A stretch of 64,000 nt of DNA, taken from NCBI GenBank assembly GCA_947471745.1, contig CANJKZ010000182.1, positions 146,001 through 210,000 on the forward strand, given 5' to 3'. This stretch comes from Closterium sp. Naga37s-1. Its lineage: Eukaryota > Streptophyta > Zygnematophyceae > Desmidiales > Closteriaceae. This document shows positions 54,543 through 64,000 of this stretch, piece by piece (position 1 is the first letter of the stretch; every line of letters starts with the position of its first letter). The translations under genes were made by a program, and so were the position numbers. The notes under the pieces are model-generated. The model was not told the DNA's origin and made no database searches. It saw only the letters and a program-made list of their open reading frames with translations.

Positions 54543-57500
54543 GACCGATGATGCTCGCAACCCTCCCACGCCCGTGCTGGCTTGGTAATAGGCCCAGACA
54601 AGCGCAGCCACATGACCGGGGGGAAGAAAAACGCTCGGAACGAGCGGTTCCACCCCCAATACGTAGAAGGATCCGCACATGTGCAGGAAGTGCATCAGAC
54701 GTTCTTCATTCGCGAGCGCCGATGACCGATGATACTCGCAACCCTCCCATGCCCTTGCCGGCTTGGTAATAGGCCCACACAAGCGCAGCCACGTGACCCG
54801 ATGGAAGAAAAACGCTCGGAACGAGCGCTTCCACCCCAAAACGCGGAAGGATACGCACATGTGCAGGAAGTGCAGCGGACGCTCTTCATTCGCGAGCGCC
54901 GATGACCGATGATGCTCGCAACCCTCCCACGCCCTTGCTGGCTTGGTAATAGGCCCAGACAAGCGCAGTGACGTGACCGAGGGGAAGGAAGAACGAGCGC
55001 TTCCACCCCCAAAACGGGGAAGGATCCGCACATGTGCAGGAAGTGCAGCGAGCGCTCTTCATTCGCGAGCGTAGATGACCGATGATGCTCGCAAACCTCC
55101 CACGCCCTTGCTGGCTTGGTAATAGGCCCAGACAAGTGCAGCCACGTGACCCGGCGGAAGAAAAACGCTCGGAACGAGCAGTTCCAACCCCAAAACGCGG
55201 AAGGGTCCTCACATGTGCAGGAAGTGCAGCGGGCGCTCTTCATTCGCGAGCGCCGATGACCGATGATGCTCGCAACACTCCCACGCCCTTGCTGGCTTGG
55301 TAATAGGCCCAGAGAAGCGCAACCACATGACCCGGCGGAAGAAAAACGATCGGAACGAGCGGTTCCACCCCCAAAACGCGGAAGGATCCGCACATGTGCA
55401 GGAAGTGCAGCGGGCGCTCTTCATTCGCGAGCGCCGATGACCGATGATGCTCGCAACCCTCCCACGCCCTTGCTGGCTTGGTAATAGGCCCAGACAAGCG
55501 CAGCCACGTGACCAGGCGGAAGAAAAACGCTCGGAACGAGCGGTTCCACCCCCATAACGCGGAAGGGTCCGCACATGTGCAGGAAGTGCAGCGGGCGCTC
55601 TTCATTCGCGAGCGCCGATGACCGATGATGCTCGCAACGCTCCTATGCCCTTGCTGGCTTGGTAATAGGCCCAGAGAAGCGCAGCCACATGACGCGGCGG
55701 AAGAAAAACGATCGGAACGAGCGGTTCCACCCCCAAAACGCGGAAGGATCCGCACATGTGCAGGAAGTGCAGTCGGCGCTCTTCATTCGCGAGCGCCGAT
55801 GACCGATGATGCTCGCAACCCTCCCACGCCCTTGCTGGCTTGGTAATAGGCCCAGACAAGCGTAGCCACGTGACCCGGCGAAAGAAAAACGCTCGGAACG
55901 AGCGGTTCCACCCCCATAACGCGGAAGGGTCCGCACATGTGCAGGAAGTGCAGCGGGCGCTCTTCATTCGCGAGCGCCGATGACCGATGATGCTCGCAAC
56001 CCTCCCACGCCCTTGCTGGCTTGGTAATAGGCCCAGACAAGCGTAGCCTCGTGACCCGGCGGAAGAAAAACGCTCGGAACGAGCAGTCCCATTCCCAAAA
56101 CGCGGAAGGATCCGCACATGTACAGGAAATGCAGCGGGAGCTCTTCATTCGCGAGCGCCGATGACCGATGATGCTCGTTACCCTCCCACGCCCTTGCTGG
56201 CTTGGTAATAGGCCCAGACAAGCGCAGCCACGTGACAAGGCGGAAGAAAAACGCTCGGAACGAGCGCTTCCACCCCCATAACGCGGAAGGATCCGCACAT
56301 GTGCGGAAGGATCCGCACATGTGCAGGAGGGTCCGCACATGTGCAAGAAGTGCAACGGGAGCTCTTCATTCGCGAGCGCCGATGACCGATGATGCTCGCA
56401 ACCCTCCCACGCCCTTGCTGGCTTGGTAATAGGCCCAGACAAGCGCAGCCACGTGACCCGGCGGAAGAAAAACGCTCGGAACGAGCGGTTCCACCCCCAT
56501 AACGCGGAAGGGTCCGCACATGTGCAGGAAGTGCAACGGGCGCTCTTCATTCGCGAGCGCCGATGACCGATGATGCTTGCAACCCTCCCACGCCCTTGCT
56601 GGCTTGGTAATAGGCCCAGACAAGCGTAGCCACGTGACCCGGCGTAAGAAAAAATCTCGGAACGAGCAGTTCCACTCCCAAAACGCGGAAGGATCCGCAC
56701 ATGTGCAGGAAATGCAGCGGGCGCTCTTCATTCGCGAGCGCCGATGACTGATGATGCTAGCAACCCTCCCACGCCCTTGCTGGCTTGGTAATAGGCACAG
56801 ACAAGCGCAGCCACGTGACCCGGCGGAAGAAAAACGCTCGGAACGAGCATTTCCACACCAAAAACGCGGAAGGGTCCGCACATGTGCAGGAAGTGCAGAG
56901 GACGCTCTTCATTCGCGAGCGCCGATGACCGATGATGCTCGCAACCCTCCCACGCCTTTGCTGGCTTGGTAATAGGCCCAGACAAGCGCAGACACGTGAC
57001 CCGGCGGAAGAAAAACCATCGGAACAAGCAGTTCCACCCCCAAAACGCGTAAGGACCCGCACATGTGCAGGAAGTGCAGCGGGCGCTCTTCATTCGCGAG
57101 CGCCGATGACCGATGATCCTCGCAACCCTCTTACTCCCTTGCTGGCTTGGTAATAGGCCTAGACAAGCGCAGCCACGTGACCTGGCGAAAGAAAAACGAT
57201 CGGAACGAGCGGTTCCACCCCCAAAACTCGGAAGGATCCGCACATGTGCAGGAAGAGCGGCGGGCGCTCTTCATTCGCGAGCGCCGATGACCGATGATGC
57301 TCGCAACGCTACCACGCCCTTGCTGGCTTGGTAATAGGCCCAGAGAAGCGCAGCCACATGACCCGGCGGAAGAAAAACGACCGGAACGAGCGGTTCCACC
57401 CCCAAAACGCGGAAGGATCCGCACATGTGCAGGAAGTGCAGCGGGCGCTCTTCATTCGCGAGCGCCGATGACCGATGATGCTCGCAACCCTCCCACGCCC

Positions 57501-60500
57501 TTGCTGGCTTGGTAATAGGCCCACACAAGCGCAGCCGCATGACGCGGCGGAAGAAAAACGATCGGAACGAGCGGTTCCACCCCCAAAACGCGGAAGGATC
57601 CGCACATGTGCAGGAAGTGCAGTCGGCGCTCTTCATTCGCGAGCGTCGATGACCGATGATGCTCGCAACCCTCCTACGCCCTTGCTGGCTTGGTAATAGG
57701 CCCAGACAAGCGCAGCCACGTGACCCGGCGGAAGAAAAACGCTCGGAACGAGCGGTTCCACCCCCATAACGCGGAAGGGTCCGCACATGTGCAGGAAGTG
57801 CAGCGGGCGCTCTTCATTCGCGAGCGCCGATGACCGATGATGCTCGCAACCCTCCCACGCCCTTGCTGGCTTGGTAATAGGCCCAGAAAAGCGCAGCCAC
57901 ATGACGCGGCGGAAGAAAAACGATCGGAACGAGCGGTTCCACCCCCAAAACGCGGAAGGATCCGCACATGTGCAGGAAGTGCAGTCGGCGCTCTTCATTC
58001 GCGAGCGCCGATGACCGATGATGCTCGCAACCCTCCCACGCCCTTGCTGGCTTGGTAATAGGCCCAGAAAAGCGCAGCCACGTGACGCGGCGGAAGAAAA
58101 ACGATCGGAACGAGCGGTTCCACCCCCAAAACGCGGAAGGATCCGCACATGTGCAGGAAGTGCAGTCGGCGCTCTTCATTCGCGAGCGCCGATGACCGAT
58201 GATGCTCGCAACCCTCCCACGCCCTTGCTGGCTTGGTAATAGGCCCAGAAAAGCGCAGCCACGTGACCCGGCGGAAGAAAAACGCTCGGAACGAGCGGTT
58301 CCACCCCCATAACGCGGAAGGGTCCGCACATGTGCAGGAAGTGCAGCGGGCGCTCTTCATTCGCGAGCGCCGATGACTGATGATGCTCGCAACCCTCTTA
58401 CGCCGTTGCTGGCTTGGTAATAGGCCTAGACAAGCGCAGCCACGTGACCCGGCGGAAGAAAAACGATCGGAACGAGCGGTTCCACCCCCAAAACTCGGAA
58501 GGATCCGCACATGTGCAGGAAGTGCAGCGGGCGCTCTTCTTTCGCGAGCGCCGATGACCGATGATGCTCGCAACCCTCCCACGCCCTTGCTGGCTTGGTA
58601 ATAGGCCCACACAAGCGCAGCCACGTGACCCGGCGGAAGAAAAACACTCGGAACGAGCGGTTCCACCCCCATAACGCGGAAGGGTCCGCACATGTGCAGG
58701 AAGTGCAGCGGGCGCTCTTCATTCGCGAGCGTCGATGACCGATGATGCTCGCAACCCTCCCACGCCCTTGCTGGCTTGGTAATAGGCCCAGAAAAGCGCA
58801 GCCACATGACGCGGCGGAAGAAAAACGATCGGAACGAGCGGTTCCACCCCCAAAACGCGGAAGGATCCGCACATGTGCAGGAAGTGCAGTCGGCGCTCTT
58901 CATTCGCGAGCGCCGATGACCGATGATGCTCGCAACCCTCCCACGCCCTTGCTGGCTTGGTAATAGGCCCAGACAAGCGCAGCCACGTGACCCGGCGGAA
59001 GATTAACGCTCGGAACGAGCGGTTCCACCCCCATAACGCGGAAGGGTCCGCACATGTGCAGGAAGTGCAGCGGGCGCTCTTCATTCGCGAGCGCCGATGA
59101 CTGATGATGCTCGTAACCCTCTTACGCCGTTGCTGGCTTGGTAATAGGCCTAGACAAGCGCAGCCACGTGACCCGGCGGAAGAAAAACGATCGGAACGAG
59201 CGGTTCCACCCCCAAAACTCGGAAGGATCCGCACATATGCAGGAAGTGCAGCGGGCGCTCTTCTTTCGCGAGCGCCGATGACCGATGATGCGCGCAACCC
59301 TCCCACGCCCTTGTTGGCTTGGTAATAGGACCAGACAAGCGCAACCACGTGACCGAGGGGAAGAAAAACGCTTAAAACGAGCGGTTCCACCCCCAAAACG
59401 CGGAAGGATCCGCACATGTGCAGGAAGTGCAGCGGGCGCTCTTCATTCGCGAGCGCCGATGACCGATGATGCTCGCAACCCTCCCACGCCCTTGCTGGCT
59501 TGGTAATAGGCCCAGACAAGCGCAGCCACGTGACCAGGCGGAAGAAAAACGCTCGGAACGAGCGGTTCCACCCCCATAACGCGGAAGGGTCCGCACATGT
59601 GCAGGAAGTGCAGCGGGCGCTCTTCATTCGCGAGCGCCGATGACCGATGATGCTCGCAACGCTCCTATGCCCTTGCTGGCTTGGTAATAGGCCCAGAGAA
59701 GCGCAGCCACATGACGCGGCGGAAGAAAAACGATCGGAACGAGCGGTTCCACCCCCAAAACGCGGAAGGATCCGCACATGTGCAGGAAGTGCAGTCGGCG
59801 CTCTTCATTCGCGAGCGCCAATGACCGATGATGCTCGCAACCCTCCCACGCCCTTGCTGGCTTGGTAATAGGCCCAGACAAGCGTAGCCACGTGACCCGG
59901 CGAAAGAAAAACGCTCGGAACGAGCGGTTCCACCCCCATAACGCGGAAGGGTCCGCACATGTGCAGGAAGTGCAGCGGGCGCTCTTCATTCGCGAGCACC
60001 GATGACCGATGATGCTCGCAACCCTCCCACGCCCTTGCTGGCTTGGTAATAGGCCCAGACAAGCGTAGCCTCGTGACCCGGCGGAAGAAAAACGCTCGGA
60101 ACGAGCAGTCCCATTCCCAAAACGCGGAAGGATCCGCACATGTACAGGAAATGCAGCGGGAGCTCTTCATTCGCGAGCTCCGATGACCGATGATGCTCGC
60201 AACCCTCCCACGCCCTTGCTGGCTTGGTAATAGGACCAGACAAGCGCAGCCACGTGACAAGGCGGAAGAAAAACGCTCGGAACGAGCGCTTCCACCCCCA
60301 TAACGCGGAAGGATCCGCACATGTGCGGAAGGATCCGCACATGTGCAGGAGGGTCCGCACATGTGCAAGAAGTGCAACGGGAGCTCTTCATTCGCGAGCG
60401 CCGATGACCGATGATGCTCGCAACCCTCCCACGCCCTTGCTGGCTTGGTAATAGGCCCAGACAAGCGCAGCCACGTGACCCGGCGGAAGAAAAACGCTCG

Positions 60501-63500
60501 GAACGAGCGGTTCCACCCCCATAACGCGGAAGGGTCCGCACATGTGCAGGAAGTGCAACGGGCGCTCTTCATTCGCGAGCGCCGATGACCGATGATGCTT
60601 GCAACCCTCCCACGCCCTTGCTGGCTTGGTAATAGGCCAGGACAAGCGTAGCCACGTGACCCGGCGTAAGAAAAAATCTCGGAACGAGCAGTTCCACTCC
60701 CAAAACGCGGAAGGATCCGCACATGTGGAGGAAATGCAGCGGGCGCTCTTCATTCGCGAGCGCCGATGACTGATGATGCTAGCAACCCTCCCACGCCCTT
60801 GCTGGCTTGGTAATAGGCCCACACAAGCGCAGCCGCATGACGCGGCGGAAGAAAAACGACCGGAACGAGCGGTTCCACCCCCAAAACGCGGAAGGATCCG
60901 CACATGTGCAGGAAGTGCAGCGGGCGCTCTTCATTCGCGAGCGCCGATGACCGATGATGCTCGCAACCCTCCCACGCCCTTGCTGGCTTGGTAATAGGCC
61001 CACACAAGCGCAGCCGCATGACGCGGCGGAAGAAAAACGACCGGAACGAGCGGTTCCACCCCCAAAACGCGGAAGGATCCGCACATGTGCAGGAAGTGCA
61101 GTCGGCGCTCTTCATTCGCGAGCGTCGATGACCGATGATGCTCGCAACCCTCCCACGCCCTTGCTGGCTTGGTAATAGGCCCAGAGAAGCGCAGCCACGT
61201 GACCCGGCGGAAGAAAAACGCTCGGAACGAGCGGTTCCACCCCCAAAACGCGGAAGGGTCCGCACATGTGCAGGAAGTGCAGCGGGCGCTCTTCATTCGC
61301 GAGCGTCGATGACCGATGATGCTCGCAACCCTCCCACGCCCTTGCTGGCTTGGTAATAGGCCCAGAGAAGCGCAGCCACGTGACCCGGCGGAAGAAAAAC
61401 GCTCGGAACGAGCGGTTCCACCCCCATAACGCGGAAGGGTCCGCACATGTGCAGGAAGTGCAGCGGGCGCTCTTCATTCGCGAGCGCCGATGACCGATGA
61501 TGCTCGCAACCCTCCCACGCCCTTGCTGGCTTGGTAATAGGCCCAGAAAAGCGCAGCCATATGACGCGGCGGAAGAAAAACGATCGGAACGAGCGGTTCC
61601 ACCCCCAAAACGCGGAAGGATCCGCACATGTGCAGGAAGTGCAGTCGGCGCTCTTCATTCGCGAGCGCCGATGACCGATGATGCTCGCAACCCTCCCACG
61701 CCCTTGCTGGCTTGGTAATAGGCCCAGAAAAGCGCAGCCACGTGACCCGGCGGAAGAAAAACGATCGGAACGAGCGGTTCCACCCCCAAAACGCGGAAGG
61801 ATCCGCACATGTGCAGGAAGTGCAGTCGGCGCTCTTCATTCGCGAGCGCCGATGACCGATGATGCTCGCAACCCTCCCACGCCCTTGCTGGCTTGGTAAT
61901 AGGCCCAGAAAAGCGCAGCCACGTGACCCGGCGGAAGAAAAACGCTCGGAACGAGCGGTTCCACCCCCAAAACTCGGAAGGGTCCGCACATGTGCAAGAA
62001 GTGCAGCGGGCGCTCTTCTTTCGCGAGCGCCGATGACCGATGATGCGCGCAACCCTCCCACGCCCTTGTTGGCTTGGTAATAGGACCAGACAAGCGCAAC
62101 CACGTGACGGAGGGGAAGAAAAACGCTTAAAACGAGCGGTTCCACCCCCAAAACGCGGAAGGATCCGCACATGTGCAGGAAGTGCAGCGGGCGCTCTTCA
62201 TTGGCGAGCGCGGATGACCGATGATGCTCGCAACCCTCCTACGCCCTTGCTGGCTTGGTAATAGGCCCAGACAAGCGCAGCCACGTGATCCGGCGGAAGA
62301 AAAACGCTCGGAACGAGCGGTTCCACTCCCAAAACGCGGAAGGGTCCGCACATGTGCAGGAAGTGCAGCGGGCGCTCTTCATTCGCGAGCGCCGATGACC
62401 GATGATGCTCGCAACGCTCCTATGCCCTTGCTGGCTTGGTAATAGGCCCAGAGAAGCGCAGCCACATGACGCGGCGGAAGAAAAACGATCGGAACGAGCG
62501 GTTCCACCCCCAAAACGCGGAAGGATCCGCACATGTGCAGGAAGTGCAGTCGGCGCTCTTCATTCGCGAGCGCCGATGACCGATGATGCTCGCAACCCTC
62601 CCACGCCCTTGCTGGCTTGGTAATAGGCCCAGACAAGCGTAGCCACGTGACCCGGCGAAAGAAAAACGCTCGGAACGAGCGGTTCCACCCCCATAACGCG
62701 GAAGGGTCCGCACATGTGCAGGAAGTGCAGCGGGCGCTCTTCATTCGCGAGCACCGATGACCGATGATGCTCGCAACCCTCCCACGCCCTTGCTGGCTTG
62801 GTAATAGGCCCAGACAAGCGTAGCCTCGTGACTCGGCGGAAGAAAAACGCTCGGAACGAGCAGTCCCATTCCCAAAACGCGGAAGGATCCGCACATGTAC
62901 AGGAAATGCAGCGGGAGCTCTTCATTCGCGAGCGCCGATGACCGATGATGCTCGCAACCCTCCCACACCCTTGCTGGCTTGGTAATAGGCCCAGACAAGC
63001 GCAGCCACGTGACAAGGCGGAAGAAAAACGCTCGGAACGAGCGCTTCCACCCCCATAACGCGGAAGGATCCGCACATGTGCGGAAGGATCCGCACATGTG
63101 CAGGAGGGTCCGCACATGTGCAAGAAGTGCAACGGGAGCTCTTCATTCGCGAGCGCCGATGACCGATGATGCTCGCAACCCTCCCACGCCCTTGCTGGCT
63201 TGGTAATAGGCCCAGACAAGCGCAGCCACGTGACCCGGCGGAAGAAAAACGCTCGGAACGAGCGGTTCCACCCCCATAACGCGGAAGGGTCCGCACATGT
63301 GCAGGAAGTGCAACGGGCGCTCTTCATTCGCGAGCGCCGATGACCGATGATGCTTGCAACCCTCCCACGCCCTTGCTGGCTTGGTAATAGGCCCAGACAA
63401 GCGTAGCCACGTGACCCGGCGTAAGAAAAAATCTCGGAACGAGCAGTTCCACTCCCAAAACGCGGAAGGATCCGCACATGTGCAGGAAATGCAGCGGGCG

Positions 63501-63793
63501 CTCTTCATTCGCGAGCGCCGATGACTGATGATGCTAGCAACCCTCCCACGCCCTTGCTGGCTTGGTAATAGGCACAGACAAGCGCAGCCACGTGACCCGG
63601 CGGAAGAAAAACGCTCGGAACGAGCATTTCCACACCAAAAACGCGGAAGGGTCCGCACATGTGCAGGAAGTGCAGAGGACCCTCTTCATTCGCGAGCGCC
63701 GATGACCGATGATGCTCGCAACCCTCCCACGCCCTTGCTGGCTTGGTAATAGGCCCAGACAAGCGCAGACACGTGACCCGGCGGAAGAAAAAC
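54543..63793. repeat. 181-bp subtelomeric satellite, distal block (about 51 copies)
   Basis: Array continues from the retrotransposon to the telomere. It ends at about 63793 inside a monomer, after GGAAGAAAAACG, exactly where the inverted repeat CGCTCG...CGAGCG would begin. Variants shared with the middle block (46076-46591 and 56728-57243) show both blocks descend from one array. Confidence 0.97.
55600..63658. repeat. Second higher-order repeat of the 181-bp satellite
   Basis: A block of distinctive variants at about 55964-56700 recurs at 59986-60722 (offset 4022) and 62741-63477 (offset 2755). Each copy includes a monomer in which GGATCCGCACATGTG stutters three times (about 56286-56342, 60308-60364, 63063-63119). 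Confidence 0.85.
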
Positions 63794-63798
63794 GAGTC

Positions 63799-64000
63799 TA
63801 GGGTTTAGGGTTTAGGGTTTAGGGTTTAGGGTTTAGGGTTTAGGGTTTAGGGTTTAGGGTTTAGGGTTTAGGGTTTAGGGTTTAGGGTTTAGGGTTTAGG
63901 GTTTAGGGTTTAGGGTTTAGGGTTTAGGGTTTAGGGTTTAGGGTTTAGGGTTTAGGGTTTAGGGTTTAGGGTTTAGGGTTAGGGTTTAGGGTTTAGGGTT
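63799..64000 (+). repeat. Telomere, (TTTAGGG)n, about 29 copies
   Basis: Continuous TTTAGGG repeats to the window end with a single 6-bp variant TTAGGG near 63980. The G-rich strand runs 5' to 3' toward the right edge, the orientation of a true chromosome end. The satellite joins it through only a few bases (AGTC) at 63794-63798. Confidence 0.98.

Noticed and set aside
32245..63790. Many minus-strand open frames of about 171 codons and plus-strand frames of 73 codons across the satellite
   Set aside because: They recur every 181 bp with the repeat and end at the same two or three stop positions. They reflect the low stop density of a GC-rich monomer, not genes.
24608..63793. Centromeric satellite
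   Set aside because: Monomer size and nested copia elements fit a centromere, but the array runs directly into the telomere. A telocentric chromosome cannot be excluded without CENH3 data, so it is called subtelomeric.

Overview
The window is the end of a nuclear chromosome of a GC-rich green-lineage plant. Perfect TTTAGGG (Arabidopsis-type) repeats occupy about 63799-64000 with the G-rich strand pointing right, so the right edge is the physical chromosome end. Plant-type gene families (HKT transporter, SMG7, a DUF547/MIP1-leucine-zipper protein, a zinc-ribbon RING-H2 E3 ligase), many short GC-rich introns and Ty1/copia elements primed by initiator tRNA-Met all fit a streptophyte. The species cannot be fixed from sequence alone; a streptophyte alga or a bryophyte is my best guess.

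Layout. (1) 1-23.05 kb is the gene-bearing arm: the 3' end of an HKT-type transporter (+), a RING-H2 E3 ligase (+), a 14-exon DUF547/MIP1-like gene (-, 7186-16520) and SMG7 (-, 18385-23045). (2) 23.3-24.6 kb is a decayed, relatively AT-rich satellite of about 173 bp. (3) 24.6-63.8 kb is a subtelomeric array of about 138 copies of a GC-rich 181-bp satellite with higher-order structure. It is interrupted by two same-orientation Ty1/copia retrotransposons (25434-32244 and 47185-54542), each bounded by short LTRs and 5-bp target duplications. (4) The telomere follows directly.

The most unusual signal is in the genes. At four separate exon 3' ends in two neighbouring genes (HKT, and three times in the DUF547 gene), the last 14-27 nt of the exon plus the first 4-11 nt of the intron, including the 5' splice site, are tandemly amplified (41, 12, 4 and 4 copies). 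Each array is therefore a ladder of complete splice donors. In SMG7 intron 2 a different tandem repeat carries seven copies of an acceptor-like TTTTCAG. My exon model of the DUF547 gene keeps a single frame across all 14 exons (6144 nt, 2047 codons plus stop), which supports the splice-site placements.

The two retrotransposons complement each other: element 1 has identical LTRs and one uninterrupted pol frame but no gag, whereas element 2 has gag but a broken pol. No RNA gene or CRISPR array was recognised.
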